From assembly GCA_945290265.1 (NCBI GenBank), contig CALYQW010000001.1, positions 62,001 to 126,000 of the forward strand: a stretch of 64,000 nt of DNA, written 5' to 3'. Below the pieces are notes generated by a model, which was given only the letters and a program-made list of their open reading frames with translations, was not told the origin of the DNA and searched no databases. This document shows, one piece after another, positions 7,329-16,322 of this stretch (position 1 is its first letter; each line of letters begins with the position of its first letter). The stretch is from an uncultured Erwinia sp. GTDB lineage: Bacteria > Pseudomonadota > Gammaproteobacteria > Enterobacterales > Enterobacteriaceae. Made by a program: the position numbers and the translations under genes.

Positions 7329-8262
7329 ACCCACCTCCGCTTAAGGCCGCCAGGTTCAGCAGTTCCACCAGTGAAAGCTGGATGCGGCAGGTTTCTGCCA
7401 GCCTGTTGAATAAGGTGTCAGTTGAGTCGGGACGGTTGATAAAATCCAGCTGCATTTGCAGATTTTGCACCGCCGGCAACCAGAGTTCATCAATGCGCAG
7501 TGCCGCCGCATGCGACGAGCCTTGCAGGTAATGATCGACAACCTGCTTAGCCAGCATCTGATTGAAATTTACCCCACCTTTATGCTCGATAAACGTCGCC
7601 AGCCGGGTTAAAAACTGGCCGACTTTGGTTTTTCCTGCCGCCGGACGGGCAAAATCTGAGTTATCTCCCAGTGCTTTTTTACCTTTCAGTAAGCGGGCAA
7701 AGTTGTCGGCCAACGTAGTCACGTCAGTATGAATACGCAGATCCTGCGGATAGCGTTCCAGCATATGTCCCAGCAGTAGCACCACGTCTTTTGCCACCTC
7801 CTGCGCCAGCGGCGACGCTGCCTGAACAATAGTCTCTTTGATCTGCTGATAACGGTTAAGTGTGCCACTCACCCCGATCTCAGGGTCATACAGACGGATC
7901 AACGCCTGCTGATAACGCTGGTGCAGTACCAGATTCCGGGTCAGCGGTTTGGCCGCGTCAGCCGCCACGGTAGTGTCCGGCTCCGCCATCACGATAGCAT
8001 CCGGCTCCGCCGCCTGCTGCTGACTGGCAGAATCATCAGTTGCTGTCGCCGCTGCGTCACCACCCAGCGCCCGTAACAGGCAGACCTGAAAGTCCGCCGC
8101 ATGGGCACCGATACCCGCGTGTCCTGCTGGCGACATGGAACGACCCGGTCGCTCTGCCACCTGTAACAGTTGCTGCATCAGAGTCTGAGAGTCATCACTG
8201 CTACCCGCAAGCGGGTAGTCAAAAAAGGGATTGCCTGGCGGAACCGCGCCGGGGATATTCAT
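7279..8262 (-). CDS. Unrecognised T3SS-locus protein at the sipA position
   Basis: A 327-residue protein encoded between sipD and iacP, the place occupied by the effector SipA in Salmonella. I do not recognise a SipA domain. The N-terminal ~105 residues are Ala/Pro/Ser/Thr-rich and low in predicted structure, as is common for secretion signals and chaperone-binding regions. Residues ~110-310 are Leu/Gln-rich and look all-helical (RYQQALIRLYDPEIGV, EVAKDVVLLLGHMLERY, ELWLPAVQNLQMQLDF). The tail is Gly/Cys-containing and overlaps iacP by 50 bp. It may be a lineage-specific effector or a translocator-associated protein; the function is unknown. Confidence 0.7.
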   Translation of the reverse strand: MNIPGAVPPGNPFFDYPLAGSSDDSQTLMQQLLQVAERPGRSMSPAGHAGIGAHAADFQVCLLRALGGDAAATATDDSASQQQAAEPDAIVMAEPDTTVAADAAKPLTRNLVLHQRYQQALIRLYDPEIGVSGTLNRYQQIKETIVQAASPLAQEVAKDVVLLLGHMLERYPQDLRIHTDVTTLADNFARLLKGKKALGDNSDFARPAAGKTKVGQFLTRLATFIEHKGGVNFNQMLAKQVVDHYLQGSSHAAALRIDELWLPAVQNLQMQLDFINRPDSTDTLFNRLAETCRIQLSLVELLNLAALSGGGCGADQPADPALHGSLC

Positions 8263-8273
8263 GCTGTGCCCCC

Positions 8274-9080
8274 TTACAGGTTGAGAAAGGCTTTGTCGGT
8301 TTCCAGCAGATTACTGATGGTTCCGCTAAGCACCTTGACCAGATTTTCAAATAAGGCGTGTGCGCTGGCATACTTCTGAAACAGCGTCTGCACCCCGGTT
8401 TGCAGATTATTTTTCTGCTGATCAAACCCGGTTTGCCAGGCCGACCAGCGCGCCGAATTCATCGAGACGCTACCCGCCGGTGCCGCCGGCAGTGAGGCGA
8501 TAACATTATCGATCACCGCGACATCGGCGGTCACCACCCAGCCGCCACGGGTGGAGACCAGACAATGGCTGTTTAAACCAAATTGGGCGATCCACTGCTC
8601 ACACTGCTGTTTACTGGCTACCGCCTCCGCCTCCGCCGCGCCCTCTCCCGACTGGGGCGGAAACAGCGTTACACGCACCAGCGGCGGCGTCAGGCTGTAG
8701 CGGGTACTCAGCGCCTGAAGCGCAGTGGTTAATTTTCTGACGTTAAAGCTGACGTTGTCGCCATCAGCTGAAAAACAGTGACTTAACTGCGCGACAATCT
8801 GTTCAGAGAAGTCAGTAAAGAACTGATTATTTTTTTCTACCGCCAGCTGAAACACCGCCAGATAGTCCTGGCTCATGCAGTGAATAGCGCTGGCAACATT
8901 CTCCGTCAGCTGCCAGCTGGACTGCGGCGACTCAGGCACCGCACGGTGCAGTGCAGGCCGGGTGCCGTTTTCAGCCGGTAACGGCGGCGGGTGGCGGGCG
9001 ATTTCCGGCTGACCGCGCCCGTCCCCCCAGGCACTGATGTCGGGCTGAACAACTGGAAATGGCATAATGGTAGTGCTCAT
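8274..9080 (-). CDS. sipD: T3SS needle-tip protein SipD/IpaD
   Basis: Hydrophilic tip protein that caps the needle and controls translocator insertion. The 268-residue product has a Pro-rich N-terminus and the diagnostic C-terminus LVKVLSGTISNLLETDKAFL, matching the conserved end of SipD/IpaD. It is shorter than SipD (343) and IpaD (332), mainly in the N-terminal chaperone-like and middle parts. The order sipB-sipC-sipD is conserved, with 36 bp after sipC. Intact. Confidence 0.85.
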   Translation of the reverse strand: MSTTIMPFPVVQPDISAWGDGRGQPEIARHPPPLPAENGTRPALHRAVPESPQSSWQLTENVASAIHCMSQDYLAVFQLAVEKNNQFFTDFSEQIVAQLSHCFSADGDNVSFNVRKLTTALQALSTRYSLTPPLVRVTLFPPQSGEGAAEAEAVASKQQCEQWIAQFGLNSHCLVSTRGGWVVTADVAVIDNVIASLPAAPAGSVSMNSARWSAWQTGFDQQKNNLQTGVQTLFQKYASAHALFENLVKVLSGTISNLLETDKAFLNL

Positions 9081-9116
9081 CGGTTATCCCTCGGCGATCG
9101 ATCCTAACCTGCGGCT

Positions 9117-10163
9117 TCAGACGCGAAAAATGGCGGCATCCAGCTGGCTGGCCTGTTTTTCGGCGGCATTCATTTCCAGCAGCAAATCGAAGGCCATTTC
9201 CTTATTTTTCCGCTTCAGTTCGCTCAGTTCATTAAACACGCTGGTGCTGCTGTCATGGCGTCGGGCAGCCGCCTGATCTTCGGCTTCACCGATGGCGTAA
9301 CTTTGTGATGCCAGGTTACCGGTGACGGCGGCACTGGTATGCATTGCGCCCGCCTGATAATTCATTTTCTGGGTGCGCAACATTTTCTTTTCATGCGCCA
9401 GATCGTACAGCGCCCCCCGCTCAGCCGCCTTGCGGGCATTGGCTTCCAGCACGCTGCTGCCGCCCGCCGCATTGCGCAGGCTGATGCTGTTCTCATGCTG
9501 GAGCAGCGCCAGCTTTTTATTATCCCGCAGACTGTCAGCCGCATTGCGCGTAGCGCCAATCCCACGCACTGCCCCACCGGCACTCAGCACGCCGGTGGTT
9601 ACGGCTGCCGCTACCGCGCCTTCGGTGCGCTGCCTGGCAGCTTCCACGGTGTTTTGTCCGCTCAGTTCAACATTTTTTCGCGCCAGCAGCGTGGCCGCCG
9701 CCTGCTGCTCAGCCTCAATGCGCGTCACAACTTTTAACAGCTCGCGCATCTGGCTGGCCGGCTGCGCCATACGGCAGCTGTAGCTTTGATTCAGCTTAGC
9801 AATATCAAACTGGAAACCGCCGTTCTCTGGCAAGAAACTACTGACGCGGGTAACGGGAAAAGGCGGACTGAGCGGCACGGCCAGCGCCACATCAGCCGGC
9901 AGTTCACGCCGTTCAGCCTGCAGCAACTGGCGGATTTGCGCCGTGGTCGCCGCCAGCACCTCGCCGTCAGCGGTTACCTGCGGCTGGCGCATCCTTAATG
10001 CCTCGGTACCCGGCACGGTTTTCACCAGCGGCGGCGGCATGACAAAACGCACGCAGTCCTGACAATCGCGCGGCAGTGGTGCGGCGCTGCTGACCGCCTG
10101 GGCGTTAGCATTCAGCACTGGTGGGAAAGAGACGATTTGGTCTGTTGCTGCTGTCAATGTCAT
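9117..10163 (-). CDS. sipC: T3SS translocon protein SipC/IpaC
   Basis: Second pore-forming translocator. From ATG 10161-10163, preceded by AGGAGAACCGCC, it encodes 348 residues (SipC is 409). There is a hydrophobic stretch around residues 175-200 (GAVAAAVTTGVLSAGGAVRG), followed by a long charged helical C-terminal half rich in Ala, Lys and Glu, as in SipC/IpaC. The gene follows sipB by 16 bp. Identification rests on position, size, hydropathy and composition. Confidence 0.83.
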   Translation of the reverse strand: MTLTAATDQIVSFPPVLNANAQAVSSAAPLPRDCQDCVRFVMPPPLVKTVPGTEALRMRQPQVTADGEVLAATTAQIRQLLQAERRELPADVALAVPLSPPFPVTRVSSFLPENGGFQFDIAKLNQSYSCRMAQPASQMRELLKVVTRIEAEQQAAATLLARKNVELSGQNTVEAARQRTEGAVAAAVTTGVLSAGGAVRGIGATRNAADSLRDNKKLALLQHENSISLRNAAGGSSVLEANARKAAERGALYDLAHEKKMLRTQKMNYQAGAMHTSAAVTGNLASQSYAIGEAEDQAAARRHDSSTSVFNELSELKRKNKEMAFDLLLEMNAAEKQASQLDAAIFRV

Positions 10164-10179
10164 GGCGGTTCTCCTGAAT

Positions 10180-12093
10180 TCAGATAGCAATATTACGCAG
10201 AGTTTGCCTGGCCGAACGCTGGTTGTTACGCAGCATATCGTTCATATCCTGGCGCAGCTGCTGGCCTGCCCGCTCGTCAAGGCGGAAGTTACTTAACGCC
10301 CGCTGGATATCCTGACGGATCTGGGAGATATCCAGCTGGGTCAGCTTAAATCCGGCAAGAATGGTCGCCATTTTTTGCTCAATATCAGCGGCGGTGATAT
10401 TCAGTCCCGAGGAGACGCTGGTATTGCCCAGCAGCACGCCGTGCTCCACGTAGTTCAGGCGGTTGACCGAAATTTGTAGCAGGCGATTCAGCTGCTGTGG
10501 ATTATCCACGCCGATATGTTTAAACAGTAACGGTGCCAGCTCACCGAGCATTTTGCCGATCTGCTCCATCAGCGGGGCGAGCTGCTGCGAGAGTTTCTGC
10601 ATCACCTGGCTGGCGGTGGCGGAGAGCACGCCGGCACCGCGTTTAATCAGCTGCGGCAGCAAACGCTGTACCGTCTCCATCAACGTGGTTTTGATCGTCT
10701 GCAGCATCGCCTCACCCACGCCCTGGCCCATTTTTTCCAGCAAAAATTTCACCCCGGATTTTGCCAGCATCGCCACCGCCACCAGGGTGGCAATCGCTAC
10801 CGCCGCACTGACCACGTTATGCACAATGCCCATAAATTCAGCGCCGGTGGCTTTCTCAACCGCACGCAGCAGTAGTCCCAGAGGCGTGATATCAAACAGT
10901 TTGCCGGTCAGGTCGCTGGTGGCGCGCATCATCGGCAGCAGCACATGCTCAATCACCGGATTCAGCGCCATGCCGATCAACGACTGCCCGCTCACCGCTT
11001 CCGTCATTGCGTCCGCCGCCATCAGGCCGATGCCCACGGCCATCAGGCCGACGCCGCCTCCGCCAAATACGCTGGTGACGGCACCCAGCGCGATCGCCAC
11101 GCCGCCGAGAATTTTGCCAATACAGCCCGCAGTTTTTTGCACCTCTTCCGCTTTACGCAGCTGCTCTTCATAGTGTTTCGCCTGGCGTTCCAGTTCATGC
11201 TGGCGGGCACTGGCGCGCTGGTTATTCAGCGCCATATCCCCTGCCAGCCGCTCGCTGGCGTTTTCCCCCAGTTGCTTAATCAGCCCGCCCAGCAGCTGGA
11301 TCATAGTGCCAAAGGCATTCAGCGCCGCCTGCGACTGTTCCACCGCGCTCTTTTGTTCGCCCATCTGCACCGCCGGAATATCCGCGAAGCGTGCGTCCAT
11401 CTCCGTCACCTGGCGGTCAATTTGCTCAAGCGCCAGCTGTGCCGCTTCCTGCCGGGTCAGCGCCTGCTGTGTCGCCTGCTGCACCGTGCCCTGTTGCCGG
11501 ACGATCCGCTCCTGCAGGGTAGCGATCTCGCTGTGCAGTAACTGCGCCTGCTCGCCCGCAGCCGTTGGGGGCAGCGCAGCCAGCTGCGCCTGCAGATCGG
11601 TCAGCGCAGCCTGCGACTGCTGCAGCTGCCCCTGTTGCTGTTCAAGGGTCTGTAGCGCCAGCTGTGCCTGCTGAACCTGCTGCTGGTAGCCGGCCAGCAG
11701 GGCATCCAGTTGCGCAGACATTTTTTGCGCCTGCGTGCTGCGCGCCTGCGCCCGGTTACTGAGCAGCGCCAGGCGGGTTTTCAGATCCTCCGTCGCCAGC
11801 GCACTGCTCTCCAGCCCCATTTTGACCAGCATCAGCAACAGTCGGGCGCTGTGATCCAGTGATTCGGGCACCGCCTGCTGTGGGGGACGCAGCGCCGGTT
11901 CGCCTGCCACAGTCTGAGCGCCATTTTCCCCGGGAGTAGCCGGTGCCAGTGTCGCGATAGTTTGCTGCGCCCGTTGATGAATGCGCGCCGCACTGGCGAC
12001 CGGGATCTGGCTTTTACTCTGCGCCACCTTACGCCATTCTGCCGCACAGCCTGCCGGCATCCGGTAACCTACGGTTGTTACACAATCAGCCAT
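10180..12093 (-). CDS. sipB: T3SS major translocator SipB/IpaB
   Basis: Pore-forming translocator. ATG 12091-12093 follows GAGG; an upstream extension of the frame lacks a ribosome site and overlaps sicA. The 637-residue product (SipB 593, IpaB 580) has a Gln/Ala-rich coiled coil at ~120-250, two hydrophobic segments in the middle (IGKILGGVAIALGAVTSVFG and VVSAAVAIATLVAVAMLAK), and an amphipathic C-terminal helix region. These are the hallmarks of the SipB/IpaB/YopB family. The chaperone gene sicA lies immediately upstream. Confidence 0.9.
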   Translation of the reverse strand: MADCVTTVGYRMPAGCAAEWRKVAQSKSQIPVASAARIHQRAQQTIATLAPATPGENGAQTVAGEPALRPPQQAVPESLDHSARLLLMLVKMGLESSALATEDLKTRLALLSNRAQARSTQAQKMSAQLDALLAGYQQQVQQAQLALQTLEQQQGQLQQSQAALTDLQAQLAALPPTAAGEQAQLLHSEIATLQERIVRQQGTVQQATQQALTRQEAAQLALEQIDRQVTEMDARFADIPAVQMGEQKSAVEQSQAALNAFGTMIQLLGGLIKQLGENASERLAGDMALNNQRASARQHELERQAKHYEEQLRKAEEVQKTAGCIGKILGGVAIALGAVTSVFGGGGVGLMAVGIGLMAADAMTEAVSGQSLIGMALNPVIEHVLLPMMRATSDLTGKLFDITPLGLLLRAVEKATGAEFMGIVHNVVSAAVAIATLVAVAMLAKSGVKFLLEKMGQGVGEAMLQTIKTTLMETVQRLLPQLIKRGAGVLSATASQVMQKLSQQLAPLMEQIGKMLGELAPLLFKHIGVDNPQQLNRLLQISVNRLNYVEHGVLLGNTSVSSGLNITAADIEQKMATILAGFKLTQLDISQIRQDIQRALSNFRLDERAGQQLRQDMNDMLRNNQRSARQTLRNIAI

Positions 12094-12106
12094 AATGCCC
12101 TCGAGG

Positions 12107-12625
12107 TTATTTTTTCCCGCCACCCGCCGCCGTGTGCTCAGCGCCGTCACTGCGACCATGCGCCGTTTTAATGCTTTCGCTATAAGCTGCGGCACGTGCA
12201 ACCAGCGCCGGGCTGGGACAGCGGCGCTGGACAATATCGAAACACTGTAGTGATTTGCTGATATTGCCTAATAACAGCTGGCACTGTCCGGAAAAGAATA
12301 CCGGCAGAAAGTCATTGTCTTTCAGCACATAGGCCAGCGCATAAATATCACAGGCTTTCAGGTAATTTTTCTGCAACTGGTAAACCGCACCCAGACCGAT
12401 AAAATAATCAGGATTCTTCAGGTCATACATACAGAGAAATTTAAAGAAGCGCTCCGCCTCATTTAATTTTCCATCCTGATAAAACTGATACGCATGGGCA
12501 TAAATATTTTCCATCGCACCATCAGAAATATCATGAATTTCTTTCAGGGTGACGCCGCTGCGCATCACCAGCAGGATCATCTTTTCCATCTCTTTCACGC
12601 TGATATCAGCAGAACCACGAGTCAT
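12107..12625 (-). CDS. sicA: Class II T3SS chaperone SicA/IpgC
   Basis: TPR chaperone for the translocators SipB and SipC. From ATG 12623-12625 (AGGGG five bases upstream; an ATG at 12640 is less well placed) it encodes 172 residues with three TPR-like units, including AHAYQFYQDGKLNEAERFF, YFIGLGAVYQLQKNYLKA and FFSGQCQLLLGNISKSLQC. These match the SicA/IpgC/SycD pattern. In Salmonella SicA also acts with InvF to activate effector genes; invF is present here. In Salmonella spaS directly precedes sicA, whereas here about 1.8 kb of unrelated DNA separates them. Confidence 0.92.
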   Translation of the reverse strand: MTRGSADISVKEMEKMILLVMRSGVTLKEIHDISDGAMENIYAHAYQFYQDGKLNEAERFFKFLCMYDLKNPDYFIGLGAVYQLQKNYLKACDIYALAYVLKDNDFLPVFFSGQCQLLLGNISKSLQCFDIVQRRCPSPALVARAAAYSESIKTAHGRSDGAEHTAAGGGKK

Positions 12626-12736
12626 ATCATCCCCTTTCATCCTGATGGTCTGTCCGCCAGGTCACCCTTGCGGACAGACTGAGTAGAACATGGAGCGCCA
12701 GATACTGCCGTCAAAGAACGCTCAGATCCCTGCCGG

Positions 12737-12832
12737 TTACGGCAGATCGTCACCGGGCGGTAAAGGCTGCTGCGCAAACGGCGCCGTCGGCGGTGGCTGT
12801 TCACTGGGGATACCTGGGAAACGAAAAATATC
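12737..12832 (-). pseudogene. C-terminal remnant of an unknown Pro-rich protein
   Basis: A 31-codon open stretch with protein-like composition, DIFRFPGIP then a Pro/Gln-rich tail ending PPGDDLP and TAA at 12737-12739. It is closed upstream by a TAA at 12833-12835 and has no start codon, so it can only be a remnant. The family is not recognised. Confidence 0.3.
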
Positions 12833-12968
12833 TTAGGTTAAGCCTGTTTTTTATACAGACCACTATCTACTGAACGTAACGAACGGTATTTTTCAGGTCT
12901 GCGGTGGCCTGTATTAGTACGTGAGGATTCTGAGCACAGGCCTGGGTTCAAAATAACGAATAAAATAG

Positions 12969-13187
12969 CCTAATGGGATAGGCTCTAAGAAACTGAATTT
13001 TTGGCGGTGCACATACCATACAGTTATTGAAACTGGTGTTTCACTATTGGGTGGGATACTTCTTATCGTTTGTTGCTACTGGTTTTCCCATTATGAAACG
13101 TGGCATGAGAGGTTTATAGCAATCGGATTGACGATCCTGGCCGTCTATGTTGTCGTTAAACTCCCTCCTGCACGGCCAGGATCGTAA
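12969..13187 (+). pseudogene. Remnant of a small membrane protein
   Basis: A 72-codon open frame between TAG (12966-12968) and TAA (13185-13187), with no plausible start codon. It reads like a real membrane protein: two hydrophobic segments, ETGVSLLGGILLIVCCYWF and RFIAIGLTILAVYVVVKL, separated by a short charged loop SHYETWHE. It is on the opposite strand from all T3SS genes. Likely the tail of a lost accessory gene. Confidence 0.4.
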
Positions 13188-13301
13188 CCCGGGAATCCCC
13201 CCCTCTTCCCGCCTTTGGGCGGGGGGTTGATATCTGGAAATAGCTTTTTTTACCAAAACGCCACCTTAATACGCACCATGATAATGGAGAGTAAAAGCTG
13301 G

Positions 13302-13736
13302 TCAGTTCTGCCAGTTAATCATCTCGTCAAGGCCGGAAAACAACGCCGGGAAATAGCTCTGGTCAAGGTAAAATGTGTCGTTAACTCGGATGCTGTCAGC
13401 ATGATCCTCTGGCCTCAAAACCAGATTGACCTCAACCTGTCCAGGATAAATTTTTTTGAAAGAAAAAATTATCATTTTTTCCAGACTATCAAAATTCACA
13501 GTAGGCAATTCACTTGCAGAAATTATGTTTCGGTAGATGTATTCAATCCCACTCTTCAATTGTATAAGCTCATAAACTGTAAATGCTGTTTTGAACTGTG
13601 TTTTCAACTCCGGTATGGAAAATTCAATCCATACATTTATCCAGTCATAATAATCAGGGTTATTCTCTCTTTCGTAAGGTGTGATTTTTAATTGTCTTGA
13701 ACCACAAATAATATCAATCATAATCAACTTTCTCAT
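13302..13736 (-). CDS. WapI-like immunity protein (intact)
   Basis: A 144-residue soluble acidic protein whose pattern fits the WapI family of immunity proteins: YYDWINVWIEFSIPELK near residue 29-45, the AFTVYELIQLKSGIEYIY helix, and a closing TFYLDQSYFPALFSGLDEM. Its ATG (13734-13736) overlaps the TGA of the upstream toxin's last frame in an ATGA arrangement, the usual toxin-immunity coupling. The DNA is visibly AT-rich compared with the flanking T3SS genes, which suggests transfer. It appears intact although the toxin is broken. The family call is from pattern memory, not from a search. Confidence 0.65.
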   Translation of the reverse strand: MRKLIMIDIICGSRQLKITPYERENNPDYYDWINVWIEFSIPELKTQFKTAFTVYELIQLKSGIEYIYRNIISASELPTVNFDSLEKMIIFSFKKIYPGQVEVNLVLRPEDHADSIRVNDTFYLDQSYFPALFSGLDEMINWQN

Positions 13737-14393
13737 TTGTATAGGAAGTGGCTAATCGTCCAGTCTTTCTCTCTGACGACAACTTCCAGCATGTATTTTT
13801 TATATATTTAAGTTTTATTAATCTTGTCTTCTACAAGTCTATACATCTCAGTTTCATAACGAAAATATCCTATCTTTTTCTGAGGATCTGGCATAGCGAA
13901 TAGCCTTTTCCTGAAGCTGCAAAGGCACATAGCGTCCAGGGTTATGCATATGTTTTGCTGCACTTTCTGTTATTTTAAGCTTATGGGCTGACAGACCCAT
14001 TTTTAACCGACCACGCAGGAAGCTGACAGTGCTCTGGCTTAGTTTTACGGTAATAGCCGTTCTGGCTCCGCTTTGTAACAATGCTCTTCCCGCCATGAAA
14101 ACGCGAAAAACACCGGCGGCAAGTAACACAATATCAAGTGGATCAATCAGCGGCGATTCCAGCGGAACTTCTTCAAGTCTGACAAAAGTGCCATCGGTAT
14201 CATAAATACGCCATAAACCTGGAGCCTGTGAAACGGAATAGCCAATGCACATCCCGCTTTCGTCATCAGTTATTGGTTTTGCATTGTGGGGTAAGATTCG
14301 GGGGCGAATTTCAAAAAATTCTCCCGGAGGCAATCGGGACGGAAAAGTATAATAACGACCGGGTTCTTCCCTGACTGCAAGTCCTGTTGTCAT
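13733..14393 (-). pseudogene. Polymorphic toxin gene, broken by a frameshift and a stop
   Basis: The first frame (ATG 14393) gives 179 codons: a domain with GLWRIYDTDGTFVRLEEVPL, a hydrophobic patch DIVLLAAGVFRVFMAGRALL, then a toxin-like end AAKHMHNPGRYVPLQLQEKAIRY, where it leaves its proper frame near 13877 and stops at 13854. The neighbouring frame continues the same domain (PDPQKKIGYFRYETEMYRL), meets TAA at 13808-13810, and continues in frame as YMLEVVVREKDWTISHFLYK to TGA 13733-13735. The HFLY ending and conserved His/Arg positions resemble small RNase-type (BECR-fold) toxin domains; that class is an inference. Two independent lesions mean the toxin is dead. It lies 67 bp after spaS in the same direction. 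Confidence 0.75.
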
Positions 14394-14460
14394 AAAATGA
14401 TTCCTTTTGGTTAATCATATCCGCAGGAATCATATAACACTTTTTTCAGCACTTAACTCC

Positions 14461-15548
14461 TTACTGCTTAGATTTTGCTCTTAGCGTAGGATATTTTCCG
14501 TTTTCCAGGCAAACCTCTTCATACATCCAGGCATTTTCCACCTGTTCCAGCCAAATCAGGATCTGCAGAATATCATCCAGGTCGTCGAGACTGATAAAGC
14601 TGTAGCAGCGGTGCCTGGCGGCGATCCGCCGCGCCAGCGCGCGATCGCGCACCAGCGGAATCGCGTATTTTTCCGCCAGCGTCCGCACCGCCAGCGCCCG
14701 CGGCCCGGTTTCCAGCACCGAAATAAACGGAATACCCGGCTGATGGCGGTTAAGATAAATCCCGATGGCAATATGGGTCGGATTGACAATAATAAAGCGT
14801 GACTTCCTGACATTGGACTTGACCTGTTCAGATAATATTTCGCTGTGTACCTGACGCCGGGTCTGTTTGACTTCCGGATTGCCTTCCTGCTCTTTATATT
14901 CGCGTTTGACTTCTTCTTTATCCATTTTCAGATCGCGGATATACAGGAAATATTCCGCCAGCATATCCAGCACAATAATGATCAGTGAGAAAACCATCAG
15001 CCAGATCAACATTGACCATAACAGTTCCCCCCACAGGGCCAGCAGACTGGCAGCGGACAAATGGACCTGGGCAAAGAGTTTTTGTTTATTTTCCAGCAGA
15101 AAAGCCCAGGCTGACAGCACAAACATCAGCAGAAACAGCAGCGCTTTTATCACTTCTTTTGCGCTGCGCAGGCTGAAGATCTTTTTCAGCCCGTTAACCG
15201 GGTTTAATGATGACAGATTCAGTTTCAGCGCCTTACTGGCGAGAGTAAACCCGCTTTGTAACAGCGCCGGTAACGCACCAGCCAGAGCAGTAACAGCGGC
15301 AGAAACAGGATTAAAGCCGCGCGCACCATCACCTGGATATAAGACGCCATATCCAGGCTGAGATTAAGGCTCAGCACCCGCCGCCATAGATCGATCAGCG
15401 GCGCAAAGTCGGTCAACATGATCCCGCCGCCCACCCCCGCCAGCAGCAGACAGGTGATCACCAGATCTTTGCTTTTAAATGACTGCCCTTTTTTGGCCGC
15501 GTCTTTGATCTTTTTTGCCGTGGGCTTTTCGGTTTTATTCCCCGCCAT
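14461..15548 (-). pseudogene. spaS: spaS (SctU) export-switch protein, frameshifted
   Basis: SctU is the self-cleaving membrane protein that switches the T3SS from needle to translocator export. The frame from ATG 15548 begins MAGNKTEKPTAKKIKDAAKK and runs through two membrane segments. Near 15276-15278, at the point corresponding to LVCSALPALLQ in Salmonella, the reading frame changes. The first frame ends at a TGA at 15225; the next frame reads ALPALLQSGFTLASKALKL onward to 14461, including the cleavage motif NPTH (in FIIVNPTHIAIGIY). A net loss of 1, 4 or 7 bases would explain it. No homopolymer or slippery heptamer lies at the junction. Without repair no full-length SctU is made. Confidence 0.9.
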
Positions 15549-15563
15549 GCTCTTCCTCCGGCC

Positions 15564-16322
15564 TCAGCCGTGGCTGAACCACAGCCAGCGCGCGTTCAGT
15601 GTCTGAATAGCCGGCAGCAGCAGCGGCTGGAAAGCGATCAGCAGCATCAGGAAAGCCAGCAGGCTTTTTATCGTCAGCGCCAGGGAAAAGGCATTCATCT
15701 GCGGCGCATAGCGACTGAGGATCCCCAGCAGGATCTCCATCAGCAAAAAGACGCAGATTAACGGACTGGCGAGCGCCAGCGCTGCCGCCACCAGACGCCC
15801 CAGAAAAGCCAACAGCGGCGCGGCCGCCGGTAGCGCAAACTGCTGCGGTGGCCACAGCTGGTAACTGTGTTGAAAGGTAGTCAGCAGCGTCAGCAGTCCG
15901 CCATTTTCAATCACCACCAGCGCCGCCAGCAGATGCAGCAGGTTTGCCAGTTCGGAGCTGTCTACCCCACTCACCGGGTCAAGGTTGCTGCTCAGCGTTG
16001 CGCCGCGCTGGTTATCAATGATATCGCCGGCAATATGCAGCACCCACAGCGGGAACAGCAGCATCAGCGCCATGATCAGTCCGATTAACAGCTCTTTCAG
16101 GATAAGCAGCAGTAACACCGGCTGACTGGCGGGTAACGCCGGCAGCAGCGAAGGCGGCCATAAGGCCAGCGCCACCAGCGCCACCAGCGGCCGGCGGATG
16201 GTGCCGCTTAAGGTGGTGTTATTAAACCACGGCAGCAGCAGAAAGGCCGGCATGATGCGCGCGCTAATCAGTACCAGCGTCAGCAGCCCCTGATACCACT
16301 GAGGCAACCACTGCACCGTCAT
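15564..16322 (-). CDS. spaR: T3SS export gate protein SpaR (SctT)
   Basis: Integral membrane component of the export gate (SctRST). The 252-residue product (SpaR 263) has about six hydrophobic segments and the family motif [21 protein letters not shown] near residues 98-118. Start ATG 16320-16322 overlaps the spaQ stop in an ATGA arrangement; spaS starts 15 bp after it. Intact. Confidence 0.93.
   Translation of the reverse strand: MTVQWLPQWYQGLLTLVLISARIMPAFLLLPWFNNTTLSGTIRRPLVALVALALWPPSLLPALPASQPVLLLLILKELLIGLIMALMLLFPLWVLHIAGDIIDNQRGATLSSNLDPVSGVDSSELANLLHLLAALVVIENGGLLTLLTTFQHSYQLWPPQQFALPAAAPLLAFLGRLVAAALALASPLICVFLLMEILLGILSRYAPQMNAFSLALTIKSLLAFLMLLIAFQPLLLPAIQTLNARWLWFSHG

Larger units (their letters stand above)
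12626..13301. other. Non-coding stretch with two gene fragments, inside the T3SS locus
   Basis: No intact gene. Two open fragments are visible: a minus-strand, Pro-rich protein tail at 12737-12832 and a plus-strand membrane-protein fragment at 12969-13187 (both listed). It also holds a short GC-rich hairpin (CCCGCC-TTTG-GGCGGG) near 13205. Together with the toxin/immunity pair this forms an insertion between spaS and sicA. Confidence 0.6.

Noticed and set aside
13044-13256. 70-codon minus-strand frame in the T3SS insert
   Set aside because: No ribosome site and unlikely composition; it is antisense to a better membrane-protein-like frame.
15153-15225. Programmed frameshifting in spaS
   Set aside because: The junction has no slippery heptamer or downstream pseudoknot-like stem, and SctU genes elsewhere are single frames.
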